Positions 1 to 9,572 of a stretch of 64,000 nt of DNA are shown here, one piece after another. Position 1 is the stretch's first letter; the number at the start of each line of letters is the position of its first letter. Both the position numbers and the translations under genes were made by a program. Under the pieces are notes generated by a model that searched no databases, was not told the origin of the DNA, and was given only the letters and a program-made list of their open reading frames with translations. Source of the stretch: Actinomadura xylanilytica (GTDB lineage Bacteria > Actinomycetota > Actinomycetes > Streptosporangiales > Streptosporangiaceae); assembly GCF_030283145.1 (NCBI RefSeq), contig NZ_JASNWE010000001.1, positions 1,053,751 to 1,117,750 on the forward strand, in the 5' to 3' direction.

Positions 1-1
1 G

Positions 2-124
2 GACGCCGGTGAGATCGGCATCTCCGAATACGAGCGGCGCAGGAGCCGGAAGGGCTCGGGCCCCTGGCCGGAGCCGAACGACCCGGCCGAGGCCGACGCG
101 GTCAAGCCCACCGACTGGCCCTGA
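2..124 (+). CDS. 3' end of an unidentified protein (partial)
   Basis: An open frame enters from the left edge and ends in TGA at 122-124. It gives 40 hydrophilic residues with an RRRSRK basic patch followed by an acidic, proline-rich end (DPAEADAVKPTDWP). Such a tail could follow a last membrane helix, but nothing upstream is visible. No family can be named. The codons are GC-ending like the neighbours, so it is probably the real end of a gene. Confidence 0.5.
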   Translation, partial: DAGEIGISEYERRRSRKGSGPWPEPNDPAEADAVKPTDWP

Positions 125-448
125 CCGCACGGCCGGTAGGTCGGGTCGGGTCGGGTCGGGAGAAGGAACGGCGGCGCCCGCACGGTCCGGAAGGGCCGTG
201 GGGCGCCGTCGGCGTTTCAGCGCACCACCCGCATGGGCCCGGACGTCACGCCCCCCCGACGCTGAACCCGCCGGTGAGCGGGCTCTTGGGTTCCCAGGCG
301 AGACCGCCGGGCCCCGGCGCGGTCGGCCGCGGGGGCCGGACGACCGACGCGGCAGGGTCGATTTTGCGATTCCGGTGCACAAGTCAGGGAATGCCATTAC
401 CCGGGGTCCGGTTGCGCTTGGTGGACCAGTTTGGGAGGTGGCCCGGCC
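125..448. other. Intergenic stretch with a short tandem repeat, no gene seen
   Basis: About 320 bases separate the partial gene from the next start. They hold four perfect TCGGG units at 141-160 and otherwise GC-rich sequence. A less GC-rich patch at about 358-425 is the likely promoter region for the downstream gene, but no convincing -35/-10 pair could be fixed. Open frames here look like composition artefacts. Confidence 0.5.
141..160. repeat. (TCGGG)x4 pentanucleotide tandem repeat
   Basis: Four perfect head-to-tail TCGGG copies occupy 141-160, just after the stop of the partial gene. It is a simple-sequence tract that may vary in length between strains. No role can be assigned. Confidence 0.9.
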
Positions 449-1690
449 ATGAACGGTGCGCGCACGGTGCCCTCGCCCGCGCTCGCCCCTCCCCCGCCCT
501 CATTGGACGTCCCCGATATTCCCGGGATCTCCGCCCATTCGTCCGCCGCTGACATCGCGCAGGGGGACACGCCGCGAGGCGCCTGGTGGCGCAGGCGGCG
601 CGGGCTGATCGTCCAGTGGGGGATGCTGCTGGCCGCCGTGGCGGCGCTGCCGCTCTTCCACGACCAGCTCCCCGACCCCGGCGCCCTGTGGAGCGCCGCG
701 ACCCACGCCGAGCCGCTCTGGCTGATCATGGTGGTGCTGGGCGAGGCGCTGTCGATGGCCTCGTTCGCCCGGCTCCAGCGGCGGCTGCTGCGGATCGGCG
801 GGCTGCGGATCCCGGTCCGCCGGGCGTTCGCGATCACCTATGCGAGCAACGCGCTGTCCACCACGCTGCCGGCGGGCCCGGCGGTCAGCGTCGTCTACAC
901 CTTCCGGCAGTTCCGCCGCAGCGGCGCGTCAGCGCAGCTCGCCACGGCGGTGATCCTGGCCGGCGGGGTGATCACCACGACCGCCTACACCGTGGTCGGC
1001 CTGCTGGCGCTGGTGGCCGAGCCGCACGCGCGCGGCCCGGCACTGCTGGCGCTGGCCGTCCCGTTCGCCCTGGTCCTGCTGCTGGTGCCCGCGCTGCGTT
1101 GGGCGCCCGCACGCGCACTGCTGGCCGCGCCGCTGCGGCGGGTGTGGCGGACCGCGATGGCGCACCGGCGGGTCGCCCCATACGCCGAGCGCCTGCACGA
1201 GGGCCTCGCGCTGCTGCGGCCGAACCGCCGCGACTTGGGCATGCTGGTCATGCTGGCCCTGTTCAACTGGGTGTTCGACATCCTGGCGCTGCTCGCCGCG
1301 GCGCGGGCCGTCGGCATCGACGTCGACCCGCACGGCGTGGCGCTGGCCTACTTCGCCGCGCAGGCGGCGGGCAGCCTGCTGCCGCTGCTGCCGGGCGGCA
1401 TCGGCGCGATCGAGAGCAGCATGGCCGCGGCGCTGGTCGCCTTCGGCGCGACGCTGACGCCGGCCGCCGCCGCCGTGGGCCTCTACCGGCTCGTGTCGTA
1501 CTGGGTGGTCGTCGCGGTCGGCTGGATCGCCTGGGCCGGCCTGCATGAGGGCCCGCGCCTCTCGGCGGGCACCAAGCGCCGGCTCGCCGGCGCCGGACGG
1601 GCCCTGCTCGACGGGTTCGGCGCCGCCGCGTGCCTGACGCCCTACTCGACGTTCCCGGCCGGCACGCCCGCCGAGGCTCCGCGCAACTGA
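449..1690 (+). CDS. YbhN / lysylphosphatidylglycerol synthase-type integral membrane protein
   Basis: A 413-residue membrane protein of the YbhN (UPF0104) family, related to the N-terminal flippase-like part of MprF. Roughly eight hydrophobic segments follow a Pro-rich cytoplasmic N-terminus of about 60 residues. Family hallmarks are the TTLPAGPAVSVVYTFRQFR stretch near residues 135-155 and the late LLPLLPGGIGAIESSMAAAL segment with conserved Gly and Glu. I chose ATG 449 because GGGAGG lies at 433-438, ten bases upstream; a TTG six codons earlier overlaps that site. Members of the family are linked to lipid handling or export, but the substrate is not predictable. The gene stands alone and is not obviously part of the catabolic operon that follows. 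Confidence 0.85.
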   Translation: MNGARTVPSPALAPPPPSLDVPDIPGISAHSSAADIAQGDTPRGAWWRRRRGLIVQWGMLLAAVAALPLFHDQLPDPGALWSAATHAEPLWLIMVVLGEALSMASFARLQRRLLRIGGLRIPVRRAFAITYASNALSTTLPAGPAVSVVYTFRQFRRSGASAQLATAVILAGGVITTTAYTVVGLLALVAEPHARGPALLALAVPFALVLLLVPALRWAPARALLAAPLRRVWRTAMAHRRVAPYAERLHEGLALLRPNRRDLGMLVMLALFNWVFDILALLAAARAVGIDVDPHGVALAYFAAQAAGSLLPLLPGGIGAIESSMAAALVAFGATLTPAAAAVGLYRLVSYWVVVAVGWIAWAGLHEGPRLSAGTKRRLAGAGRALLDGFGAAACLTPYSTFPAGTPAEAPRN

Positions 1691-1750
1691 CCGGCGCCCC
1701 GGCGCCGCCGGGACCGAACCACTGAGCCGTACCGCTCGCCCGTCCGCGAC

Positions 1751-1798
1751 TTGTTGCGACGGGCGGCCTCCTGCTAATCTCCCAAGCGAGCGCTTGGT
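1751..1798 (+). promoter_or_regulatory. Promoter with KstR2-like operator for the 1820-5739 operon
   Basis: TTGTTG at 1751-1756 and TAATCT at 1775-1780 (18-base spacer) form a plausible promoter. One base later lies CCAAGCGAGCGCTTGG (1782-1797), a near-perfect inverted repeat. Its core at 1785-1798 matches AnCAAGnnCTTGnT at all but one fixed base. It covers the expected start point, so a bound repressor should block initiation. An identical 16-mer precedes the second monooxygenase operon at 27791. Confidence 0.8.
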
Positions 1799-1819
1799 CA
1801 TACACTACACGGAGGCTCG

Positions 1820-2887
1820 ATGACGTCCCTACGGGTCAGCCTTGGCTACGAACTTGAGGTGCGCGGCCGTTCCCGCGAGGTCGAACGGCAGGCGTTCGAG
1901 AACGTGATGGACCAGGTCGTCCTGGCCGACGGGCTCGGCTTCGACACCGCCTGGTTCGTCGAGCACCACTTCACCCGGGGCTTCTCGCACTCCTCCGCAC
2001 CCGATCTCGTCCTGGCCGGGATCTCCCAGCGGACCGAGCGGATCCACCTCGGCCTCGGCGTGGTGCTGCTGCCCTTCCAGTCCCCGATCCGCACCGCCGA
2101 ACGCGTCGCGACCCTGGACGTGATCTCCGGCGGACGGGTCGAGTTCGGCACCGGACGCGGCGCCTCGCCGCTCGAGTACCAGGCGTTCCAGCGCCCCTTC
2201 GAGCAGTCCCGCAAGCTCTGGGAGGAGTCGCTGGAGGCCGTCCTGGCGATCTGGAACGCCGACGGGCAGCCGGTCACCAGGTCCGGCGAGTTCTTCGAGG
2301 TGCCCGACGTCGCGGTCTACCCGCGGCCGGTGCAGGAGCCGCACCCGCCGGTGTGGGTCGCCTCCACCTCCCTGGACGGCTACCTCGCCGCCGCCAAGCA
2401 GGGCTACAACCTGCTCGGCATGACGATGCTCAAGGGCCTGGACGACGTCGCCGCCGACATCGCCAAGTACAAGGAGTGCCTGGCCGACAACGGCTTCGAC
2501 CCGGACTCCCGGCGGATCGCCCTGATGATCCCCTGGCATGTCGCGCCGACCCAGCAGGAGGCCGTCGACCGCGCCGCCGACCCCGTCCTGTGGTACCTGC
2601 GCCGGCAGATCAACCTGGTCGCGCCGCCCGACTACACCGACGCCCGGCACGCCACCCACCGCGTCCTCGGGCAGCAGGCCGTCGGGATGCCGCCGGAGGA
2701 GGCGATGGGCATCCTGCGCGAGCAGACCATGGTCGTGATCGACGACGTCGAGGGCTCCCGCAAGGCGGTCGAGCGGATCGAGGCGGCCGGCGCCACCGAC
2801 CTGATCCTCCAGGTCCAGGTCGGCGGGCTCGGCCACGGGCACGTCTGCGACTCGATGAAGCTGTTCATGCAGGAGGTCGCCAAGTGA
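1820..2887 (+). CDS. LLM-class flavin-dependent monooxygenase
   Basis: A 355-residue bacterial luciferase-like (TIM-barrel) oxidoreductase. It should use reduced FMN and O2 (or F420) to oxidise a small organic substrate; the flavin reductase at 7690 under a similar operator is a possible partner. Family signatures visible are FVEHHF (residues about 46-51), the GLGVVLLPFQSPIRTAER and GRVEFGTGRGASPLEY motifs, and a late VGGLGHGHV segment. Length is normal. ATG 1820 is preceded by GGAGG at 1811-1815. It opens an operon with the PaaK-like gene (four-base GTGA overlap) and the FadD3-like ligase. This is consistent with hydroxylation or Baeyer-Villiger-type oxidation followed by CoA activation. The substrate is unknown. 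Confidence 0.85.
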   Translation: MTSLRVSLGYELEVRGRSREVERQAFENVMDQVVLADGLGFDTAWFVEHHFTRGFSHSSAPDLVLAGISQRTERIHLGLGVVLLPFQSPIRTAERVATLDVISGGRVEFGTGRGASPLEYQAFQRPFEQSRKLWEESLEAVLAIWNADGQPVTRSGEFFEVPDVAVYPRPVQEPHPPVWVASTSLDGYLAAAKQGYNLLGMTMLKGLDDVAADIAKYKECLADNGFDPDSRRIALMIPWHVAPTQQEAVDRAADPVLWYLRRQINLVAPPDYTDARHATHRVLGQQAVGMPPEEAMGILREQTMVVIDDVEGSRKAVERIEAAGATDLILQVQVGGLGHGHVCDSMKLFMQEVAK

Positions 2888-3963
2888 CCTCCTGGATCAC
2901 GCGGGCCGCGTTCCCCGCCGGACGCGGGGCGGAAGGGCTGCTGGCCGTGTCCGCCGAGGCCGACCTGGTGGCGCCGCTCGGCGCCGCCGACCGGGCCGCC
3001 GCGCGCGAACTGACCGCCGAGACCCTGCGCGCCGCCGGCCTCGGCGCCTCCGACCGGGTCGTCGTCGCGCTCAACGGCGACGGCGAGCCCACCGGGCCGC
3101 TGATCGCCCAGGCCGCCGCCGAGGTCGGCACGGCCGCCGCGTCGGTCGGCGCCCGCGGCCGGATGCGGCTGCACGCGGCGCTGGAGGCCACCGGCGCCAC
3201 CGCCTTGGTCACCACCCCGTCCGGCGCGATGGACTTCCTGGCCCGGCTGCACCTGGAGTTCCTGCTCGACCCGCTCGACCTGGAGCTGCGGCACATCCTG
3301 CTGGTCGGCGAGATCCCCTCGCCCAACACCTACGCGCAGCTCGCGAGCGAGTTCGAGGCGTCGGTGCGGGAGCTGTACGCCGACCCGTTCCTCGGCGTCC
3401 CGATCGCGCAGCGCGCCCCGTCCGACGAGGCGCTCACCCCGGTGCGGGAGGGCCTGCTCGGGCTCGCCCCGGCGGACAAGGACGCGCCGCTGGACGCCCC
3501 GTACGGCGAGGGCCTGGCGGAGATCGTCGTCACGCCCGGATGGCACTCCGGGCTCGGCGGCGCCACGCTGCGCACCGGCCACGCCGTCCGGCTGTCCGGC
3601 GGCGAACGGGCCGTGCCCGCGCCCGCGCACACCGTCGGCGAGCACGTGCTGATCAGGGGCCGCTGGGTCTCGGTTCCCAAGATCGCCGCGGCGCTCACCC
3701 GGATCGACGGGCTCAGCCGCTGGGACCTGCGGATCCGGCGCGAGGGCACGCTCGACGCCGCCGCGCTGCACGTCACCTTCACCCGGGACACCCTGGTCAA
3801 GAACCCGATGTGGAAGGCGCGGATCGCGCAGGCCCTGTACGCGCTGACGCCCGTCTCGATCGACGTGGTGGTCGAGCCCGAGGTCGGCGAGGACCGCGCG
3901 GCCGGGACCGTCACCGACGAGCGAGGCCACCACCTCGGCAGGGACCGCGCCCGGCTGACCTGA
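2884..3963 (+). CDS. PaaK-like (phenylacetate-CoA ligase fold) protein lacking the ATP-binding loop
   Basis: A 359-residue protein starting with GTG inside the stop of the monooxygenase gene (GTGA, translational coupling). From about residue 45 it follows phenylacetate-CoA ligase: LGASDRVVVALNGDGEP, ATGATALVTTPSGAMDFL, LELRHILLVGEIPSP, and a C-terminal small domain with LIRGRWVSVPKIAAAL. PaaK proteins are usually about 430 residues. The missing part is the N-terminal segment with the SGTTGxP phosphate loop, and the usual Y(G/D)xTE adenine motif reads YADPFLG here. So it is unlikely to adenylate on its own. It may be a substrate-binding, chaperone or regulatory partner of the full ligase downstream. 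Codon use matches its neighbours and the frame is intact, so this is not simple decay. Confidence 0.7.
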   Translation: MTSWITRAAFPAGRGAEGLLAVSAEADLVAPLGAADRAAARELTAETLRAAGLGASDRVVVALNGDGEPTGPLIAQAAAEVGTAAASVGARGRMRLHAALEATGATALVTTPSGAMDFLARLHLEFLLDPLDLELRHILLVGEIPSPNTYAQLASEFEASVRELYADPFLGVPIAQRAPSDEALTPVREGLLGLAPADKDAPLDAPYGEGLAEIVVTPGWHSGLGGATLRTGHAVRLSGGERAVPAPAHTVGEHVLIRGRWVSVPKIAAALTRIDGLSRWDLRIRREGTLDAAALHVTFTRDTLVKNPMWKARIAQALYALTPVSIDVVVEPEVGEDRAAGTVTDERGHHLGRDRARLT

Positions 3964-4020
3964 CCGGCGCGGGACGCGGATCGCGGGGACCGGATGCGGA
4001 TCGTCCAGGAGGAGCACGCG

Positions 4021-5727
<1,707 letters not shown>

Positions 5728-5739
<12 letters not shown>

Positions 5740-5769
5740 CCGCACCCCCGCCGGCGGGACCCGCTAGCC
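5728..5769. repeat. Direct repeat carrying both convergent stop codons
   Basis: GGGACCCGCTAGCC occurs at 5728-5741 and again at 5756-5769. Each copy contains the palindrome GCTAGC. The first supplies the TAG stop of the FadD3-like gene on the plus strand. The second supplies the TAG stop of the DUF35 gene on the minus strand. The two genes converge here with only 24 bases between them. Confidence 0.85.
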
Positions 5770-6192
5770 CGCCGGACGCCACTGGACCAGGGTGGTCTCC
5801 TCGTCGAAGTCCACGAAGACGGCCTCGACGGGGAGCCCGGGGCGGAGACCGGCGACGTCGCCGCCGGTGAGGTTGCCGTACATCAGCAGGTCGTCGCCCT
5901 GCTCCGCGCCGTCGTCCAGCCGGACGAGCAGGACCGGGAACGGGACCTCGTCGGCCATCGACCGCATGAAGACCTGGTGGTTGACGACCCAGCTGTAGAC
6001 GCGGCCGGTTCCCCGGGCCGGCACCCACGCGTACGCGCGGGAGCGGCAGCGGTTGCAGACCGTCCGGGCCGGGAAGCGGAGCGTGCCGCAGCCGTCGCAG
6101 CGCTGGACGGTCAGCTCGTGCCGCCGTACCGCCTCCCACCAGGGCGCGGAGTCGCGGTCGGGTTCCGGCCTCGGACGCTGTGCCAGGCTCAC
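5764..6192 (-). CDS. DUF35 / OB-fold zinc-ribbon protein, partner of the aldolase
   Basis: A 142-residue protein with a rubredoxin-like zinc ribbon, CDGC-x10-CNRC (residues 32-49), followed by an OB-fold domain (GTGRVYSWVVNHQVF... VPFPVLLVRLDD... GLRPGLPVEAVFVDF). This is the DUF35 architecture that binds thiolase-like Ltp proteins and, in steroid side-chain degradation, forms the ChsH2-DUF35/Ltp2 aldolase. The start is GTG at 6192, within the stop of the thiolase-like gene (GTGA overlap), so the two chains are translationally coupled and probably made in equal amounts. Length and cysteines are normal. It likely has no activity alone but is needed for stability or substrate placement in the complex. 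Confidence 0.85.
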   Translation of the reverse strand: MSLAQRPRPEPDRDSAPWWEAVRRHELTVQRCDGCGTLRFPARTVCNRCRSRAYAWVPARGTGRVYSWVVNHQVFMRSMADEVPFPVLLVRLDDGAEQGDDLLMYGNLTGGDVAGLRPGLPVEAVFVDFDEETTLVQWRPAG

Positions 6193-7364
6193 GGGTCGCT
6201 CCTCAGGATCAGCGCCGAGGTACCGGCGAGGACGTATCCGGGCTGCGCCGTCGACAGCGCGACCTCGGCGCCCGGGACCTGCCGGTCGCCCGCGGTGCCG
6301 CGCAACTGGGCGACGGCCTCGGCGATGTGGTTGATGCCGTGCACGTACCCCTCCGACAGGAAGCCGCCGTGCGTGTTCACCGGCAGCTCGCCGCCGGGGA
6401 GGATCGCGCCGGACTCGATGTACGGGCCGCCCTCGCCCTTGGCGCAGAAGCCGTAGTCCTCCAGCTGGACGAGGACGGAGTAGGTGAAGCAGTCGTAGAT
6501 CTCCGCCACGTCCACCTCGCCCGGCCCGACGCCCGCCATCGCGTACAGCCGCGGCGCCAGCCGGGCCGCCTCGGTGACGGTGAAGTCGGTGCCGTCCACA
6601 CCGCTGCCCGCGCCGGAGAAGAGGCTGTCGCCGCCGCCCCACGCCGCGCCCGAGATCAGCACCGGGGGGTGCGCGAGGTCGCGGGCGCGCTCCCTCGAGG
6701 TGACGACGATCGCGCAGGCCCCGTCGGTCTCCAGGCAGCAGTCGAGCAGGCGCAGCGGCTCGGCGATCCAGCGGGACGCCAGGTAGTCGTCCAGGGTGAT
6801 CGGGTCGCGCTTCAGCGCCCTCGGGTTCCTGACGGCGCTGGCGCGCTGCCCGACGGCGACGCGGCCGAGCTGCTCGTGCGTGGTGCCGTAGGCGTTCATG
6901 TGCGCCCGCGCGAACATGGCGAACTGCTGCGGCGGGGCGAAGTAGCCGTACGGCGCCTGGTACTGGGTGTCGAAGAGCGGCGCGGGACCACGGCCGGTGC
7001 CGCCCATGCGGAACTCCGACCGGGCGTTGATGGCGCGGTAGCAGACGACCGTCTCGGCGACGCCCGCGGCGACCGCCATCGCGGCCTGGCCGACCACCGA
7101 GTGCGAGACGCTGCCGCCGCCGAACTGGTCGAGGTACCAGGACACCTCGGGCACGCCGAGCGCGGGCGCGACCACCCAGGGCGGCGTGGAGTCGCCGACC
7201 CGGTGGGTGGCCAGGGCGTCGACGTCGTCCACGGTGAGGCCGGCGTCGTCCAGCGCGGCGAGGATCGCGTCGACCGCCAGGGTGAGCGTCGACACCCCCG
7301 AGTCCTTGCTGAACGGGGTGTAGCCGACACCGGCGACCGCGGTCCGGTCGCGGAAGGTCCCCAC
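6189..7364 (-). CDS. Ltp-type thiolase-fold protein (probable steroid-like side-chain aldolase)
   Basis: A 391-residue thiolase-superfamily protein of the lipid-transfer/Ltp2 class. The N-terminal half lacks the thiolase nucleophile: the position reads FGGGSVSHSV (residues 81-90) with no Cys. The C-terminal half has EIYDCFTYSVLVQLEDYGFC and NTHGGFLSEGYVHGINHI; tyrosines Y290 and Y340 are the kind of residues used by Ltp2 retro-aldolases. It probably cleaves a beta-hydroxyacyl-CoA by retro-aldol chemistry rather than thiolysis, together with the coupled DUF35 protein. A KstR2-like site lies about 45 bases upstream. Direct sequence comparison would be needed to separate it from SCP-x-like thiolases; the missing Cys makes a true thiolase unlikely. 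Confidence 0.82.
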   Translation of the reverse strand: MGTFRDRTAVAGVGYTPFSKDSGVSTLTLAVDAILAALDDAGLTVDDVDALATHRVGDSTPPWVVAPALGVPEVSWYLDQFGGGSVSHSVVGQAAMAVAAGVAETVVCYRAINARSEFRMGGTGRGPAPLFDTQYQAPYGYFAPPQQFAMFARAHMNAYGTTHEQLGRVAVGQRASAVRNPRALKRDPITLDDYLASRWIAEPLRLLDCCLETDGACAIVVTSRERARDLAHPPVLISGAAWGGGDSLFSGAGSGVDGTDFTVTEAARLAPRLYAMAGVGPGEVDVAEIYDCFTYSVLVQLEDYGFCAKGEGGPYIESGAILPGGELPVNTHGGFLSEGYVHGINHIAEAVAQLRGTAGDRQVPGAEVALSTAQPGYVLAGTSALILRSDP

Positions 7365-7404
7365 GCGCTGTCCTCCTCGCCTCGCGCCCGCGCCGACTCA
7401 ACCG

Positions 7405-7428
7405 AGCAAGCGCTTGTCCACGACTCTA
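7405..7428 (-). promoter_or_regulatory. KstR2-like operator and -10 of the aldolase/DUF35 operon
   Basis: The plus strand reads AGCAAGCGCTTGTC at 7405-7418, matching 9 of the 10 fixed bases of AnCAAGnnCTTGnT. On the minus strand it follows a TAGAGT hexamer (7423-7428) by four bases, so the operator covers the expected start point of the transcript running toward 7364. Confidence 0.78.
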
Positions 7429-7429
7429 G

Positions 7430-7689
7430 GCGGCCCCCCGTGCGCGCGTCAACGACGCCGTACCGGCCGGCGACTCCGCCGGGTCGCCGCCGCACCGTCC
7501 GCCGCATCGGTCCTTGGACGGAGACCTGACCGGGACCTTCGATGGAGATAGTCAGATTTGGGAATGAGCATGCCTGATCAGGGGCTTTAGTTGACATGCA
7601 CGGTCGGGCGCCCCGGAGCGGCTTGACACCTCGAATCGCCCCGCCCTATCGTCCAAGCAAGCGCTTGGCTAAGAGAAGGGACGGGTCAG
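7430..7689. other. Divergent regulatory region between aldolase and flavin reductase genes
   Basis: This spacer holds one KstR2-like promoter for each direction (the minus-strand one just left of it, the plus-strand one at 7623-7669). The middle part, around 7515-7610, is locally less GC-rich and contains no recognisable gene. Confidence 0.6.
7623..7669 (+). promoter_or_regulatory. Promoter with KstR2-like operator for the flavin reductase
   Basis: TTGACA (7623-7628) and TATCGT (7647-7652), spaced by 18 bases, give the best sigma-70-like promoter in the window. CCAAGCAAGCGCTTGG (7653-7668) starts on the next base. Its core AGCAAGCGCTTGGC matches the KstR2 consensus except the last position. 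The geometry equals that at 1782 and 27791. Confidence 0.85.
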
Positions 7690-8295
7690 ATGGCCGACAA
7701 TGCCACCGCAGCAGCCGCCGCGATCGTGCGCGACTCGGCCGAAGGACCCTCCGGCCAGGGAATGGAACGCCGCATGCACCGATCGCCCCACGGCTCCCCC
7801 GCGACTCCGGTCACCGACATCGACGGCGCCCGGTTCCGCACGGTCCTCGGCAGGTTCGCGACCGGGGTGGTCGCGATCACCGCGATCGACGCCGAGACCG
7901 GCCGCCCGACGGGCCTGGCCGCCAACTCCTTCACCTCGGTGTCGCTGGAACCGCCGCTGGTGGCCTTCTGCGTGGCGCACACCAGCAGCACCTGGCCGAG
8001 GCTGCGCCCGGCCGAGCGGCTGTGCGTCAACATCCTGAGCGAGCCGCAGCTCGAGGTCTGCAAGCGGCTGGCCATCAAGGGCGGCGACAAGTTCGCCGGC
8101 ATCGACTGGTCCGGGTCGCCCGGCGGCAGCCCCGTCATCGAGGGGGCGCTCGCCTGGATCGAGTGCTCGGTCGAGCAGGAGCACGTCGCCGGCGACCACG
8201 TGATCGTGGTGGCGCGCGTGCACGCCCTCGACAAGCACCATGAGGGCGAGCCCCTGCTGTTCTACAAGGGCGGATACGGCCGCTTCGACGGCTGA
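7690..8295 (+). CDS. Flavin reductase-like protein (HpaC/HsaB type)
   Basis: A 201-residue flavin reductase-domain protein. It should reduce FMN or FAD with NAD(P)H and hand it to a monooxygenase. After a disordered N-terminus of about 35 residues come the family motifs FRTVLGRFATGVVAITA, GLAANSFTSVSLEPPLVAFCV and the late GEPLLFYKGGYGRF. In steroid degraders HsaB of this family serves the HsaA monooxygenase; here no HsaA is adjacent. The two luciferase-like monooxygenases with matching operators (1820 and 27889) are the obvious clients, by inference. ATG 7690 follows GAAGGGA; a later Met could also serve, since the first 30 residues are not conserved in type. It is transcribed singly and converges on the ROK gene. 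Confidence 0.85.
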   Translation: MADNATAAAAAIVRDSAEGPSGQGMERRMHRSPHGSPATPVTDIDGARFRTVLGRFATGVVAITAIDAETGRPTGLAANSFTSVSLEPPLVAFCVAHTSSTWPRLRPAERLCVNILSEPQLEVCKRLAIKGGDKFAGIDWSGSPGGSPVIEGALAWIECSVEQEHVAGDHVIVVARVHALDKHHEGEPLLFYKGGYGRFDG

Positions 8296-8342
8296 GCCCG
8301 TCCGCGGCCCGGACCGCCGGCGCCCCTCCCCCGCCGTCCCGG

Positions 8343-9572
8343 TCAGGAGACGGGCGTGTTCTCCGGGGCGCGCAGCCGTGCCAGCACCTGCACCGGGTCG
8401 GCGAGCACCTCGGCGAACGCGAACTCCGCGGCCCCCACCAGCGTGCTGTCGTCGCCGAGTTCGGCGGTGCGGAGCCGGACCTTCTCGCGCGGCGCGGCCA
8501 GCGCGCCGGTCGCCAGCATGCTGCGGACCTGCGCGGCGGAGCCGAGGTAGACGTCGCGCAGCGTCCCGCCGAAGACGACCAGGCCCGGGTTGAAGATGTT
8601 GACCAGGTTGGCGACGCCCAGCCCGAGCCAGGTGCCGACCCGGTGCAGCGCCTCGCGCGCCACGATGTCGCCGCGGTCGGCGGCGTCGACGACGGCGCGC
8701 ACCGCCGCGCGGCCGTCGGGGTGCGCGCCCTCCTCGCGCTCGGCGTGCGCGAGGAGCGTGCGCTCGCCCACCTCGGCCTCCAGGCAGCCCTTCGAGCCGC
8801 AGGAGCAGAGCCGCCCGCCGGGGTTGACGACCATGTGCCCGATCTCGCCGCCGAAGCCCTGCTCGCCGCCGAGCAGCCGGCCGCCGACGATGATGCCGCC
8901 GCCGACGCCCACGTCGCCGTGCAGGTAGATCAGATTGTCGCAGCCGACGCCGGCGCCGCGCTCGTGCTCGGCGAGCGCGCCGAGGTCGGCGTCGTTGCAG
9001 ATCGAGACGGTCAGGCCGAGGCCGAGCCGGCGGGACAGGGTGTCGCCGAGCGACATCTCGCCCATGTCCAGGTTGGGGCCGAACATGATCGTGTCGTCGG
9101 CCCGGCGGACGATGCCGGGGAAGGCCGCCGCGGCGCCCACGCAGACCGCGGCGGGCCCGGCCTTGCGCACCAGCGACCGGGCCGCGGCGGCGAGCGCGCC
9201 GACCAGCTCGCCGGGCTCGGCGTCGCGGTCGCGGGTGCCCTCGCGGCGGTCCATGATCTCGCCGCCCAGCCCGACCCGCGCGACCACCAGCCGGTCGACG
9301 CCGACGTCGAAGGCCAGCACGTAGACCCGGGTCGACTCGGGCCGGACCACCAGCGACGGGCGGCCGGCCCGCCGCCCCGGCTTGCGCGGCAGCTCCTCGC
9401 GGACCAGCCCGGCGGCGGTGAGGTCGGCGGTCAGCGCCATGATCGTGCTGCGGTTGAGGCCGAGCGACTCGGCCAGCGTCGCCCGCGACGCCGGGCCGCG
9501 CAGATGGACGAAGCGCAGCAGCGTGCCGAGGTTGTGCCGCCGGATGTCCTCCTGGGACGGGCCGCCCTTCAT
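8343..9572 (-). CDS. ROK-family transcriptional regulator (XylR/NagC-like)
   Basis: A 409-residue repressor of the ROK family. A winged helix-turn-helix occupies about residues 10-65 (GPASRATLAESLGLNRSTIMALTADL), followed by the sugar-kinase-like fold. GEIGH (242-246) and the zinc site CSCGSKGC (256-263) are intact, so sugar binding is likely. Its ATG overlaps the stop of the preceding ATPase gene (ATGA), so it is the last gene of the sugar ABC operon, five genes read leftward. In Streptomyces a ROK protein (Rok7B7) sits beside xylFGH in the same way. It probably senses the transported sugar and controls this operon, for example through the inverted repeat at 13963-13978. Confidence 0.88.
   Translation of the reverse strand: MKGGPSQEDIRRHNLGTLLRFVHLRGPASRATLAESLGLNRSTIMALTADLTAAGLVREELPRKPGRRAGRPSLVVRPESTRVYVLAFDVGVDRLVVARVGLGGEIMDRREGTRDRDAEPGELVGALAAAARSLVRKAGPAAVCVGAAAAFPGIVRRADDTIMFGPNLDMGEMSLGDTLSRRLGLGLTVSICNDADLGALAEHERGAGVGCDNLIYLHGDVGVGGGIIVGGRLLGGEQGFGGEIGHMVVNPGGRLCSCGSKGCLEAEVGERTLLAHAEREEGAHPDGRAAVRAVVDAADRGDIVAREALHRVGTWLGLGVANLVNIFNPGLVVFGGTLRDVYLGSAAQVRSMLATGALAAPREKVRLRTAELGDDSTLVGAAEFAFAEVLADPVQVLARLRAPENTPVS

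Noticed and set aside
141..160. TCGGG repeats considered as part of a CRISPR or attachment site
   Set aside because: Only four 5-bp units without spacers and no cas, integrase or tRNA gene nearby.
6189..7364. Calling this protein a classical thiolase (FadA type)
   Set aside because: The nucleophilic Cys is absent and the C-terminal motifs carry the tyrosines of Ltp-type aldolases; the coupled DUF35 gene also points away from thiolysis.
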